Below, one piece after another: positions 14,851 to 23,662 of a stretch of DNA of 64,000 nucleotides. Positions within the stretch are counted from its first letter, which is position 1. Every line of letters starts with the position of its first letter. The notes beneath the pieces are model-generated. The model saw only the letters and a program-made list of their open reading frames with translations. It was not told the DNA's origin and ran no database searches. The translations under genes and the position numbers were made by a program. Origin of the DNA: Cyanobium sp. Cruz-8D1 (GTDB lineage Bacteria > Cyanobacteriota > Cyanobacteriia > PCC-6307 > Cyanobiaceae); contig NZ_JAGQCD010000007.1 of NCBI RefSeq assembly GCF_024345975.1, positions 1 through 64,000 on the forward strand, given 5' to 3'.

Positions 14851-16005
14851 GTGAGCAGCCCGACCCCAGGCGAGAGCCCGGCCGTTTCCCCAGGCCCCCT
14901 GGCCCGCCCCGAGGTGGAAACCCTCACGGCCTACAGCGCCCCCCTGGAGGGGCGCCGGGGCCTGCTGCGGCTCGATTTCAACGAGAACACCATCGGCCCC
15001 AGTCCGAAGGTGGTGGAGGCCATCCGCGCCATCCCTGCGGAGCACTACGCCATCTACCCGGAATATGACGGACTGCGGGAGGCCGTGGTGGCCTCGCTCG
15101 GGGGTCGTGGTCTCTCACCGGCCTGCGTCGGTCTGTTCAACGGGGTGGACGGGGCCATCCATGCGATCTTCCATGCCTTCGGTGCCCCTGGCGACCTGCT
15201 GCTGACCACCAGTCCCACCTTCGGCTACTACGCCCCCTGCGCCCGCATGCAGGGCATGGCGATCGAGGCGATCCCCTACCGCCTGCCCGATTTCGACTTC
15301 CCCTTCGAGGAGATCCGCGCGGCCCTCGCACCGGCTGGATCGGCGGCGGCCCCGAGGATCCTGCTGCTCTGCAACCCCAACAACCCCACCGGCACCCGGC
15401 TGGCGCCCGAGCGGATCCTGGAGCTGGCGGCGGCGGCGCCGCACACCCTGGTGGTGGTCGATGAGCTCTACGAGGCCTTCACTGGCGACAGCGTGCTGCC
15501 CCTGCTGCTGGCGGCTGGGGCGAATGGCGATCCCTTCGCCGCGGCTCCCAACCTGCTGGTGCTGCGTTCCCTGGCCAAGACGGCCGGCCTGGCGGGCCTG
15601 CGCATCGGCTTCGCCATCGGTGCCCCCGCCCTGGTGGAGCGGGTGGGCCGGGTCTGCGGCCCGTACGACATCAACAGCTTCGCGGTGACGGCGGCCCAGG
15701 CCGCCCTGGCCGACCAGGCCTACGTGGACGCCTATGTGGCCGAGGTGCTGCGCGCCCGCGACTGGCTCCTGGGCCAGCTGCGGCAGGCGGGGGTGCGCCA
15801 CCACGCCGCCGGCGGCAACTACCTGCTGCTCTGGCCCCGTCGCCCCGCAGCAGAGGTGGAGGCTGACCTGCGCCGGGCCGGCATTCTGGTGCGCTCGATG
15901 GCCGGCAAGCCGCTGATCGACGGCTCCCTACGGGTCAGCCTGGGCAGCACGGAGCAGATGGGCCAGTTCTGGGAGGCCTACCGGCGGATCGATGGGCTGA
16001 ACTGA
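14851..16005 (+). CDS. hisC: histidinol-phosphate aminotransferase-like class I/II PLP enzyme
   Basis: A 384-residue product from a GTG. The fold type I features are LRLDFNENTIGPSPKV near residue 40, GVDGAIHAIFHAFGAPGD near 98 (PLP phosphate loop), LLCNPNNPTGTRLAPE near 172, VVDELYEAF near 203 and the Schiff-base lysine in RSLAKTAGLAGLRIGFAIG near 235. The final block GSLRVSLGSTEQM carries the substrate-binding Arg. HisC converts imidazole acetol-phosphate to histidinol-phosphate with glutamate as donor. Related aminotransferases share these motifs and no his gene is adjacent, so the substrate is not certain. Confidence 0.8.
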   Translation: MSSPTPGESPAVSPGPLARPEVETLTAYSAPLEGRRGLLRLDFNENTIGPSPKVVEAIRAIPAEHYAIYPEYDGLREAVVASLGGRGLSPACVGLFNGVDGAIHAIFHAFGAPGDLLLTTSPTFGYYAPCARMQGMAIEAIPYRLPDFDFPFEEIRAALAPAGSAAAPRILLLCNPNNPTGTRLAPERILELAAAAPHTLVVVDELYEAFTGDSVLPLLLAAGANGDPFAAAPNLLVLRSLAKTAGLAGLRIGFAIGAPALVERVGRVCGPYDINSFAVTAAQAALADQAYVDAYVAEVLRARDWLLGQLRQAGVRHHAAGGNYLLLWPRRPAAEVEADLRRAGILVRSMAGKPLIDGSLRVSLGSTEQMGQFWEAYRRIDGLN

Positions 16006-16023
16006 CGCCCCAACTGGGACGCC

Positions 16024-16788
16024 TCAGCGCAACACCTCGACCACCACCCCATCCCCCAGCGGCGGCACCAGGCTGACCGAGGGGCCGCTGCGCCGGACCG
16101 TGGCACCCGCCATCGCCTTCAGGAATGGCTCCACTGACCCCTGATCGCAGCCGGCCGGGGGTTTGCCACTGTTGTATTGCACAGGAATCACCCGGCGGGC
16201 CTGCAGCTCCCGCGCCACTTCGGCCGCTTCCTGGCCTGTGTAGACCTTGCCGCCGCCGCCGACGCCGATGATCAGCACGTCCGGGCGTCCCAGCAGCACG
16301 CGATCGGCGGGGCTGAGGCGGCCGGCGGTGCCGCCGAGGTGGGCGATGTCGAGGCCGCCCTGGCGCCAGCGCCAGAGGGTCGCGTTGCCGAAGCGGCGGC
16401 CTCCCACCCGGTCGTGGGGGGCGGCGATGCCTTCAATCTGCAGCCCGGCCAGGCGGTAGGAGCCCGGCTTGACCAGGAACTTGCCGCTGGCCACCGGTGC
16501 GCCCTCATCCTTCAGCAGGCTGCTGGCCAGGATCACATCGGCGCTCACCTTCGGCGCGGGCAGGCCGGCGGCACACCCCACCGGCTGGAAGGGATTGAGC
16601 AGCACCCGGGAACCGCCCCCCTGGATCATCAGGGCGCTGTGGCCCAGGCTGGTGATCGTGACCCCGCCACCCTTCTGGGCCATCGCCGGCAGCGGCAGGG
16701 TCAGTCCGGCTGCCAGGGCCAGACTGACCCCCAGGCGCAGGCCGCCGGTGGTGGTCCTGCAGGTGGGGTGAACCATGGAATTGGTCAT
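16024..16788 (-). CDS. secreted MBL-fold protein with degenerate metal motif
   Basis: A 254-residue product with a Tat/Sec-like signal ([23 protein letters not shown]). The remainder resembles UlaG-like metallo-beta-lactamase-fold proteins: [20 protein letters not shown], the SADVILASS strand, [29 protein letters not shown] and a [14 protein letters not shown] strand. The usual HxHxDH zinc ligands after the ADVILAS strand are replaced by SLLKDEG, so hydrolase activity by the normal mechanism is doubtful. It overlaps the trpG/pabA stop by four bases (ATGA), which suggests co-transcription. Confidence 0.75.
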   Translation of the reverse strand: MTNSMVHPTCRTTTGGLRLGVSLALAAGLTLPLPAMAQKGGGVTITSLGHSALMIQGGGSRVLLNPFQPVGCAAGLPAPKVSADVILASSLLKDEGAPVASGKFLVKPGSYRLAGLQIEGIAAPHDRVGGRRFGNATLWRWRQGGLDIAHLGGTAGRLSPADRVLLGRPDVLIIGVGGGGKVYTGQEAAEVARELQARRVIPVQYNSGKPPAGCDQGSVEPFLKAMAGATVRRSGPSVSLVPPLGDGVVVEVLR

Positions 16789-17396
16789 GTGGCGCGAAAA
16801 TAGCAGTGGGCTGCCTGACGCAGGAAATTGGCCAGCAGTTGGTGACCGGCCTGGGTGAGCACGCTCTCCGGGTGGAACTGCACCCCCTGCAGGTGGCGAT
16901 AGTGGCGGTGCTGCAATCCCATGATCGTGCCGTCCTCCAGCCAGGCGGTGATCTCCAGGCAGTCGGGCAGGCTGTCGCGCTCGGCGATCAGGCTGTGGTA
17001 ACGGGTGGCGGTGAGGGGTTCGGGCAGGCCTTCGAACACCCCCGCGCCCCGGTGGTGCACCGGTGAGGTCTTGCCGTGCATCAGCTCGCCGGCCCGCACC
17101 ACCCGCCCCCCGAACACCTGGGCCAGGCACTGGTGCCCCAGGCAGACCCCCAGCACCGGCACGGTGGGCCCCAGTTCCCGCAGCACCTCCTGACAGACCC
17201 CGGCCTGGTCAGGATCGCCGGGGCCAGGAGAGATGAGAATCGCCGCCGGCTCGAGCGCCCGGATCTGCTCCAGGTCGAGGGCGTCGTTGCGCTCCACCCG
17301 CACCTCGGCGGCCAGGGGATGATCGGCGGCCAGTTCACCCAGGTACTGCACCAGGTTGAAGGTGAAGCTGTCGTAGTTGTCGAGAACCAGAAGCAT
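16785..17396 (-). CDS. trpG: glutamine amidotransferase subunit TrpG/PabA
   Basis: A 203-residue product. The class I glutamine amidotransferase supplies ammonia for anthranilate (TrpE) or aminodeoxychorismate (PabB) synthesis; many cyanobacteria use one amphibolic subunit. It opens [20 protein letters not shown]. It carries [12 protein letters not shown], the nucleophile loop [13 protein letters not shown] and the His-Glu pair in [11 protein letters not shown], plus the contact block [11 protein letters not shown]. No large subunit is adjacent. The stop overlaps the following MBL gene by four bases and dgkA lies upstream on the same strand. Confidence 0.93.
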   Translation of the reverse strand: MLLVLDNYDSFTFNLVQYLGELAADHPLAAEVRVERNDALDLEQIRALEPAAILISPGPGDPDQAGVCQEVLRELGPTVPVLGVCLGHQCLAQVFGGRVVRAGELMHGKTSPVHHRGAGVFEGLPEPLTATRYHSLIAERDSLPDCLEITAWLEDGTIMGLQHRHYRHLQGVQFHPESVLTQAGHQLLANFLRQAAHCYFRAT

Positions 17397-17405
17397 GGGA
17401 ATGGT

Positions 17406-17873
17406 CTAGACGCCGAGGCGGATCAGCAGGGGGGGCACGAGCAGCAGCAGGGCAATCAGCAGCGAGGAGAGGGCGGCGACGAGCACGGCGGCGGCGGCGC
17501 AATCCTTGGCGATGCGGGCCAGGGGGTGGAACTGGCGGCCGATGGCCAGATCCACCACCGCCTCGGTGGCGGTGTTGAGCAGCTCCAGCACCAGCACCGC
17601 CGCCACCGTCAGCACCAGCACGGCCAGGCGATCGGCGGCCAGCCGCAACCACAGCCCCAGGCCGAACACCACAACACCGGTGAAGACGTGGATACGGAAG
17701 TTGCGCTGGCTGGCGAAGCCGTAGGCCAGACCCTGGGCGGCATAGCGGAAGCTCGCCGGCAAGTCGCCGGCCACTTTCCAGGCCCCCACCCGCAGGCGCC
17801 TGCCGCGCCGCTGAACGTCACTGGTCACGTCGCGCAGAGCCGGCGGTTGTTCCTCGGGAACGAGCATTGGCAT
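17406..17873 (-). CDS. dgkA: diacylglycerol/undecaprenol kinase family protein
   Basis: A 155-residue product with three transmembrane segments. The signature ELLNTATEAVVDLA with a later KDCAAAAVLVAA matches the DgkA family motif E-x-LNTAIE-x(n)-D, where the Glu and Asn contact lipid and ATP-Mg. The middle region FASQRNFRIHVFTGVVVFGL is the usual amphipathic/TM1 start. The N-terminal 45 residues are a polar extension. The enzyme probably recycles diacylglycerol or undecaprenol. It lies between ybeY and trpG on the same strand, as is common in cyanobacteria. Confidence 0.9.
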   Translation of the reverse strand: MPMLVPEEQPPALRDVTSDVQRRGRRLRVGAWKVAGDLPASFRYAAQGLAYGFASQRNFRIHVFTGVVVFGLGLWLRLAADRLAVLVLTVAAVLVLELLNTATEAVVDLAIGRQFHPLARIAKDCAAAAVLVAALSSLLIALLLLVPPLLIRLGV

Positions 17874-17935
17874 CGCACCGCCTTTGGAGGGGCAAGGCCA
17901 ACACTACCGCCGTTGGACGCGTCGAACAGCCTTTG

Positions 17936-18496
17936 TCAGGACGGCGACGCCCGCAGCAGCGCCGTCTGCCGCTCCAGCATCGCCGCCAGGCTGGCCCCAT
18001 CGGGGTGGTCCCAGCCCAGCAGATGCAGCAGCCCGTGGCTGGCCAGAAACAACAACTCCTCCGCCAAGCCGTGGCCGGCATCGTGGGCCTGCCGCTGGGC
18101 CGTGTCCAGGGAGATGACGATGTCGCCCAGCTCCAACCAGGCCTCGCCGCAACCCTCTAGGGCTGGCGGCGCCTCCTCCTGGGCGGCGAAGGCCAGCACG
18201 TCGGTGGGGCCGCTGCGGTGGCGCCAGGTCTGGTTGAGGCCTGCGATGGTGGCGTCGTCGCAGAGTTGCAGCCCCAGGCTGTAGCCCGGCGCCCGCAGCT
18301 GGGCCGGCAGCTCCGGGCCCAGCTGGGCCAGCCAGGCTCCGAGGTGGTTGCCCCAGAGCGTTTCGGCCAGGGCGGGATCCACCAGGGGGCTGCCTGGGGT
18401 GGCGATGGCGGCGGCCCCGGCCCCCGGCTCCAGGCTGAAGGCCAGATCAATCTCCGGTGTTGCCCCCGCCGCTGGGTCTGTCATCGCTGTGCTCAT
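17936..18496 (-). CDS. ybeY: endoribonuclease YbeY (16S rRNA maturation)
   Basis: A 186-residue product with a 20-residue acidic start. The zinc site H-x3-H-x5-H appears as SHGLLHLLGWDH. Upstream blocks are the nucleic-acid-contacting NQTWRHRSGPTDVLAF and LGDIVISLDTAQRQA. YbeY is a single-strand-specific RNase involved in 16S rRNA 3'-end processing and ribosome quality control. The ATG at 18496 overlaps the stop of the DUF3285 gene (ATGA). A second ATG at 18484 is possible. Confidence 0.94.
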   Translation of the reverse strand: MSTAMTDPAAGATPEIDLAFSLEPGAGAAAIATPGSPLVDPALAETLWGNHLGAWLAQLGPELPAQLRAPGYSLGLQLCDDATIAGLNQTWRHRSGPTDVLAFAAQEEAPPALEGCGEAWLELGDIVISLDTAQRQAHDAGHGLAEELLFLASHGLLHLLGWDHPDGASLAAMLERQTALLRASPS

Positions 18497-18681
18497 CCGG
18501 GCAGGCTGGGCCTCCCCAGCCAGGCGATCAGCAACAGGAAACCGCTCAGCCCCAGGGCGGTGAGGCCGAAGTGGAGCAGGCTCTGGCGTCCCTTGCGCAC
18601 CATGTTGCGCATGGCCAGCTTCACGAAGCTGGGGTTCTCCTGGCCGGGGGCAGCGGCGCTGGAAGTGGCGGATTCGGGCAT
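18493..18681 (-). CDS. DUF3285 single-span membrane protein
   Basis: A 62-residue product with a polar start, the block PSFVKLAMRNMVRKGRQSLL, and a C-terminal membrane helix (HFGLTALGLSGFLLLIAWLG). This is the DUF3285 family, confined to cyanobacteria and always small; no function is assigned. It sits between prfB and ybeY and overlaps ybeY by four bases. Confidence 0.9.
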   Translation of the reverse strand: MPESATSSAAAPGQENPSFVKLAMRNMVRKGRQSLLHFGLTALGLSGFLLLIAWLGRPSLPG

Positions 18682-18701
18682 CGGGTGGCTGGAGCAGGGG
18701 A

Positions 18702-19827
18702 TCAGGCGGCCGCGTCGGCGGCGATCTCCACACCCTGGCGCAGCAGCGCCTGGATGAAGGGATCCAGATCGCCGTTCATCACCCCCTGCACGTCGGTGGT
18801 CTCCTGGGCGGTGCGCAGGTCCTTCACCATCTGGTACGGGTGGAACACGTAGTTGCGGATCTGGTTGCCCCAGGCGGCCTCCACGATGTCGCCGCGGATG
18901 TCGGCGATTTCCGCCGCCCGTTGCTCCTGGGCGATCACCAGCAGCTTGGCCATCAGCAGGGCCATGGCCTTCTCCTTGTTCTGGAGCTGGGAGCGCTCCT
19001 GGGTGCAGCGCACCGCCAGGCCGGTGGGGACGTGCAGGATGCGCACCGCTGTTTCCACCTTGTTGACGTTCTGACCGCCGGCGCCGCCGGAGCGGGAGGT
19101 GGTGACCTCCAGGTCCTTCTCAGGGATGTCGAGCTTGACGTCCTCGTCGAGCTTCGGCATCACCTCCACCCCGGCGAAGCTGGTCTGGCGCTTGTCGTTG
19201 GCGTTGAAGGGCGAGATCCGCACCAGGCGGTGGGTGCCCTTCTCGTTGCGCAGGTAGCCGTAGGCGTAGCGGCCGTCGATCTCGATCGTGCAGCTCTTGA
19301 TGCCCGCCTCCTCCCCTTCGGAGAGCTCGTCCACGGTCACCTTCATGCCGTGGTCCTCGGCCCAGCGGGTGTACATCCGCATCAGCATCAGGGCCCAGTC
19401 CTGGGCGTCGGTGCCGCCGGCACCCGCATTGATCGAGATCACGGCGCCCTCCTTGTCGTAGGGGCCGTTGAGCAGGCGCTCCAGTTCCCAGCGGTCGAGG
19501 TCGGCGCGCAGCAACTGCAGCGAGGTGTTCGACTCCGCCAACAACTCGTCGTCGGGTTCGAGGTCGTAGAGCTCAAGGGTGGCCTGGCCGTCATTGATGC
19601 TGGCCCGCCAGGCGGAGAGTTGCTCCAGCTGGGCTTTGACGTCATCCAACTGACGCATCTTTTTCTGCGCCGTCGCCTGGTCGTCCCAGAAGCCGGGCTG
19701 GGAGGCCAGCTGCTCGAGGTCCCGTTGACGCGCCTTCAGAGCCGGTACGTCAAAGACAGTCCTGGGCATGGCCCAGGCGGTCGGTGAGTTCGGAGAGGTC
19801 GCGCTTGAAATCGGTGAGGTCGAGCAC
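18702..19827 (-). CDS. prfB: peptide chain release factor 2 (programmed +1 frameshift)
   Basis: RF2 recognises UGA and UAA stop codons. The first reading frame starts at a GTG (19827; another GTG at 19851 is possible), encodes [19 protein letters not shown] and HAQDCL, and stops at an in-frame TGA in CTTTGAC (19749-19755). Translation must slip +1 to continue [20 protein letters not shown] in the second frame down to 18702. The second frame carries the [16 protein letters not shown] peptidyl-hydrolysis loop. The region aligning with the tripeptide determinant lies upstream of it. The stop codon read is the one the factor itself recognises, giving autoregulation. The whole span is one gene despite the frame change. 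Confidence 0.93.
19749..19755 (-). promoter_or_regulatory. prfB programmed frameshift site CTTTGAC
   Basis: The conserved slippery sequence CUU-UGA-C sits after codon 25 of the GTG-started frame. An AGGA a few bases upstream could serve as the stimulatory Shine-Dalgarno-like element, though it is weaker than the AGGGGG of E. coli. Confidence 0.92.
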
Positions 19828-19916
19828 CGCAACCAGCAAGTCTTGTGCCACGACCGTATCAGGTGGGGCGTGGTGTCTCCCCCTTAGGCTGGGCGGAGAT
19901 GGCCGCGTGAGACTGG

Positions 19917-20240
19917 ATGGAGATCCCAGGAGTCCCCCCAGAGGTATCCGGGCAGGACGCCGTGGAGGTGAAGCCGCCCGCCAAGGTCGAGATCTACACC
20001 TACCGCTTCTCCTCCGATTGCGTCCGGGCCAAGGGTCTGCTGGACAGGCTCGGTTTGACCTACAACGAATTCATCATCGACGACGATGAAATCAACAATC
20101 TCGCCATGATGAAGCGCTCGGGAGGTTGCACCAGCGTTCCCCAGATCTTCATCGACGGCATCGCCATCGGCGGCTACGCCGAGCTTGAAAAACTGAATGC
20201 TGGCGGTGAGCTGGCCGCCCTGCTGCGTCTGGTCGCGTGA
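19917..20240 (+). CDS. glutaredoxin-fold protein with atypical SSDC active site
   Basis: A 107-residue product aligning with GrxC-type glutaredoxins: VEIYTYRF, then [20 protein letters not shown], and [20 protein letters not shown] with the cis-Pro loop and GG glutathione site. The usual CPFC/CPYC dithiol site is SSDC here, so the N-terminal nucleophilic Cys is missing while the resolving Cys remains. Normal disulfide reduction is therefore doubtful; it could bind glutathione or an Fe-S cluster, or be non-catalytic. An extra Cys lies in SGGCTSVP. It overlaps the gshB start by four bases. Confidence 0.88.
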   Translation: MEIPGVPPEVSGQDAVEVKPPAKVEIYTYRFSSDCVRAKGLLDRLGLTYNEFIIDDDEINNLAMMKRSGGCTSVPQIFIDGIAIGGYAELEKLNAGGELAALLRLVA

Positions 20241-21226
20241 TCGGCAATCGGGACGCCCAGCTGTTCGTGGTCGATCCGATCACGCGCCTGCGGCCGGCCA
20301 AGGATTCCAGTGTGGCCCTGATGCAGGCGGCGCAGCGGGCTGGTCTGGCGGTGTGGGCCTGTACCCAGGCGGATCTCTCCACCGCCGGGAGGGCCGATGG
20401 CGCCCATTGCCCCCGGGCCTGGGCCCAGCCGCTGCATCTGGCGGAGATGGCCGCCACGCCGGAGGGCTGGACCGTGCCGGACCCCTGGTTCGAGGCCGGT
20501 GAGCCCCGCGAGCTGCCGCTGGATCATTTCCGCTGGATCTGGATGCGCAAGGATCCACCCGTCGATGAGGCCTACCTCTACGCCACCCAGTTGCTGGAGA
20601 TGGCTGAAGCCACCGGTGTGCGTGTCCTCAATCGCCCTGCGGCCCTGCGGGCCTGGAACGAGAAGCTGGGTGCCCTGCGCTTCAGCCATCTGATGGCGCC
20701 GTCGATGGTGAGTGCGCGGGTGGAGCAGCTGGCGGCCTTCGCCGCAGGTCACGAGGAGGTGGTGCTCAAGCCCCTGGCGGGGCGGGCCGGACAAGGGGTG
20801 GTGCGGGCCGCGGCGGCGGCTCCCGGCCTGCGGGCGTTGCTGGAGCTGGTCACCCTCCAGGAAACGCTGCCCGTCATGGTTCAGGCCTTTCTGCCGGGGG
20901 TCAGCGCCGGCGACAAGCGGATCTTGCTGGTGGATGGGGAGCCCCTGGGCGCCGTGAATCGGCTGCCCAAGGCGGGTGAGTTCCGCAGCAACCTGGCCCT
21001 GGGTGGCGCCCCCGTCGCTGCCGATCTGAGCGACACCGAGCAGCGCATCTGCGCCGAGCTTGCCCCGGTGCTGCGGGCCGAGGGGCTCTTCTTCGTCGGC
21101 ATCGACGTGATCGATGGCCGGCTCAGTGAGATCAACGTCACCAGCCCCACCGGGGTGCGGGAGGTGGAGTGGCTGGGGCGCCGCCCCCTGGCCGATCAGG
21201 TCATCGAGCGCCTGCTGGTCAGCTGA
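20237..21226 (+). CDS. gshB: glutathione synthetase
   Basis: A 329-residue product from a GTG overlapping the glutaredoxin stop. GshB joins gamma-glutamylcysteine and glycine with ATP. It opens [20 protein letters not shown]. The central block is [23 protein letters not shown]-grasp features are [54 protein letters not shown] and [20 protein letters not shown]. All key blocks are intact and length is normal. Pairing with a glutaredoxin-like gene is common in cyanobacteria. Confidence 0.96.
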   Translation: MIGNRDAQLFVVDPITRLRPAKDSSVALMQAAQRAGLAVWACTQADLSTAGRADGAHCPRAWAQPLHLAEMAATPEGWTVPDPWFEAGEPRELPLDHFRWIWMRKDPPVDEAYLYATQLLEMAEATGVRVLNRPAALRAWNEKLGALRFSHLMAPSMVSARVEQLAAFAAGHEEVVLKPLAGRAGQGVVRAAAAAPGLRALLELVTLQETLPVMVQAFLPGVSAGDKRILLVDGEPLGAVNRLPKAGEFRSNLALGGAPVAADLSDTEQRICAELAPVLRAEGLFFVGIDVIDGRLSEINVTSPTGVREVEWLGRRPLADQVIERLLVS

Positions 21227-22643
21227 AGGAGGTGGCCAGCGGCAGGTTGAGTTGCTGCTGCAGGACCCCCAGCTTCAGCGCCACCTCCTGCAGTTCCCGC
21301 TCAGGGTGGGATCCGCGCACCAGCCCCGCCCCGGCTGTCAGCTCCAGCTGCCGGCCCCGCAGGGTGCCACTGCGGATGGCCACCCGCAGATCCGTATCGC
21401 CTTCGGTGTCGATCCAGCCGATTGGCGCGGCGTAGTTGCCCCGCTCGAACGGCTCGAGGCTGCGCAGCCAGGCCATCGCCTCGCGCCGGGGCAGGCCCGC
21501 CACCGCGGGGGTGGGGTGCAGGGCTTCGGCCAGGGTGAGTGGGGCCTGGCCCTGCAGTGAGGCCGTGATCGGCGTGTGCAGATGCACCAGGGAGCCGTGC
21601 CGGGCCAGCCGCGGCCGCCGTGGCCGCCGTGGCTCCAGGCCCGCCTTCTGCAGCACGGCCGTGATCGTTTCCACCACCAGCTCATGCTCGTGGCGGTCCT
21701 TGCCCGACTGCAGCAGGTCGTCGGCTGGTTCCCCCAGCGGGGCGGTGCCGGCCAAGGCATCACTGCGCAACTGGCCCTGCCGCAGGGTGAGCAGCCGCTC
21801 CGGTGAGGCCCCCACCAGGGCTTGCCGCTCCGATTGCTGCCACAGGAAGCGGCAGCTGCCGGGCTGGCTGCGGCGCAGGTGCGACAGCAGGCTGAGGGGA
21901 TCGAGCGGACCATCGAGCACCAGCTGCTGGCGCACCGCCAGCACCAGCTTCTGCAGCTCGCCGCGCTCCACCAGCTCCAGGGCCCGATCCAGGGCGGAGC
22001 GGTAGCCCGCCTGCCAGTTGGAGCCATGGGCGATGCCCACCGGAAGGCCCCGGCTCGTCCCGAAGTGCCCTGAAGAGTCCAGGGCTTCGAGTCGCTGGCG
22101 GGTGTCCCAGAGCTCTTCGGCCACGCTGCGGGCCGTGATGCCGCCGCCGAGGGAGCGCTGCAGCCGCAGCCAGCAGTGGCGGCCCTGGCGGCTCAGCTGC
22201 CAGCTGGGCAGGACCGCCTGCACCCCCGCTGCACCGGTGCCGGGGTGCAGCGGGCTCTCGAAGAAGGCGAAGGCCAGCAGCACCCTGGGCCTGGCCAGGG
22301 CCGGACAGGGGGCTGCTTCCCGGGCCAGGCGGCTCAGGCTCAGGCTGCTGAAACGCTGGGCCAGCTCGAAGCGGCGCGGACCGCTCAGCTCCAGGCCATT
22401 GCATTGGCCGGCGGCGGCGATGCTGAGCCCCGGGGCGCCGTCCCAGAGGAAGCGGAAGTCGCCGCTGCCACCCAGGTGGGGCAGGGCAACAAGGGGGTCG
22501 AGGGCCGCCATCGGCAGGCCGAGGCTGAGCACTCCCTCCTCCTCCAGACGCCGGCTGGCGGCGGTGGCTGCCGAGAGCAGCGCGGAGAAGCTGGCAGGGG
22601 CCTGCACCAAGGGGCCGCGGGACCGGGGCGGAAGGCTGCTCAA
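21219..22643 (-). CDS. menF: isochorismate synthase (menaquinone/phylloquinone type)
   Basis: A product of about 474 residues. It converts chorismate to isochorismate, the first step to phylloquinone. The chorismate-binding domain has [57 protein letters not shown] and [17 protein letters not shown], with [11 protein letters not shown] and [20 protein letters not shown] near the end. The start is uncertain: a TTG at 22643 has an AAAGG nine bases upstream, a GTG lies at 22607, and the frame is open to 22706, which would overlap menA. The 3' end overlaps gshB by eight bases. Confidence 0.92.
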   Translation of the reverse strand: MSSLPPRSRGPLVQAPASFSALLSAATAASRRLEEEGVLSLGLPMAALDPLVALPHLGGSGDFRFLWDGAPGLSIAAAGQCNGLELSGPRRFELAQRFSSLSLSRLAREAAPCPALARPRVLLAFAFFESPLHPGTGAAGVQAVLPSWQLSRQGRHCWLRLQRSLGGGITARSVAEELWDTRQRLEALDSSGHFGTSRGLPVGIAHGSNWQAGYRSALDRALELVERGELQKLVLAVRQQLVLDGPLDPLSLLSHLRRSQPGSCRFLWQQSERQALVGASPERLLTLRQGQLRSDALAGTAPLGEPADDLLQSGKDRHEHELVVETITAVLQKAGLEPRRPRRPRLARHGSLVHLHTPITASLQGQAPLTLAEALHPTPAVAGLPRREAMAWLRSLEPFERGNYAAPIGWIDTEGDTDLRVAIRSGTLRGRQLELTAGAGLVRGSHPERELQEVALKLGVLQQQLNLPLATSFS

Positions 22644-22681
22644 ATGTATGGGCCTTTCCCCGCCGAACGCCCGCGGCCCCC

Positions 22682-23662
22682 ATGTCTGAGCCACAGGTCG
22701 TCGCAAGCCGTTACGCCGCGGGGAGCATCGCCGCCGCCGATCGCGGTCGCCTCTGGCGCGCCGCCGTGAAGTGGCCCATGTACGCCGTGGCGGTGATGCC
22801 GGTGCTGCTGGCCGCCGGCTGGCGGTTCGGCCAGGGGCTGGGCCTGCGGCCCGATCAGCTGCTGCTGTTCCTGCTGGCGGCGGTGCTGTTGCTGGCCTGG
22901 GAGAACCTCGCCAACGACGTCTTCGATGCCGACACCGGCGTGGACACCCACGGCAAGCCCCATTCCGTGGTCAACCTCACCGGCCGGCGCGACCGGGTGC
23001 TCGCTCTGGCCAACGGCTGCCTGCTGCTCGGGCTGGCCCTGATGGCCCTGGTGGCCCTGCGCAGCAGCGCCGTGGTGCTGCTGCTGGTGCTGCTCTGCTG
23101 CGGCCTGGGTTACCTGTACCAGGGGCCACCGTTCCGACTTGGCTACCGCGGCCTGGGGGAACCCCTCTGCTGGCTGGCCTTCGGCCCCTGCGCCACGGCT
23201 GCCGCCCTGCTGGCCCTGGCCCCAGCTGGGGAGGGAGCCGGTGGGGCGCCATGGGGACCGGCGCTGGTGCTGGGCAGCGGGCCGGCGGTGGCCACCTGCC
23301 TGGTGCTGTTCTGCTCCCATTTCCACCAGGTGGACGAGGACGCCGCCCACGGCAAGCGTTCGCCGGTGGTGCGCCTCGGCAGCCAGCGGGCCGCCGCCCT
23401 GGTGCCCTGGTTCGTGGCCACCGCCCTGGCGCTGCAGTGGGCGCCGGTGCTGCTGGGCTGGTGGCCGCCCACGGCCCTGCTGGGGGCCATCGGCCTGCCG
23501 CCGGCCCGGGCCCTGATCCGGCTCCTCGGCGAGGAGCACCACCGGCCCGAGCGCCTCATCGGCAGCAAGTTCCTGGCCCTGCGCTTCCAGGCCCTCAACG
23601 GCCTGGGGCTCGCCTGCGGCCTGGCCCTCGGCCCCTGGCTGACGGCGCTGGCGGGCCGGTGA
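22682..23662 (+). CDS. menA: 1,4-dihydroxy-2-naphthoate polyprenyl/phytyl transferase
   Basis: A 326-residue integral membrane UbiA-family prenyltransferase with about eight or nine hydrophobic helices. It attaches the phytyl chain to DHNA. The first Asp-rich motif is WENLANDVFDADTGVDTHGK. The second Asp-rich site is FHQVDEDAAHGKRSPVVRLG. GYLYQGPPFRLGYRGLGEPL matches the loop between helices in cyanobacterial MenA. It diverges from menF and overlaps menC by four bases. Confidence 0.95.
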   Translation: MSEPQVVASRYAAGSIAAADRGRLWRAAVKWPMYAVAVMPVLLAAGWRFGQGLGLRPDQLLLFLLAAVLLLAWENLANDVFDADTGVDTHGKPHSVVNLTGRRDRVLALANGCLLLGLALMALVALRSSAVVLLLVLLCCGLGYLYQGPPFRLGYRGLGEPLCWLAFGPCATAAALLALAPAGEGAGGAPWGPALVLGSGPAVATCLVLFCSHFHQVDEDAAHGKRSPVVRLGSQRAAALVPWFVATALALQWAPVLLGWWPPTALLGAIGLPPARALIRLLGEEHHRPERLIGSKFLALRFQALNGLGLACGLALGPWLTALAGR

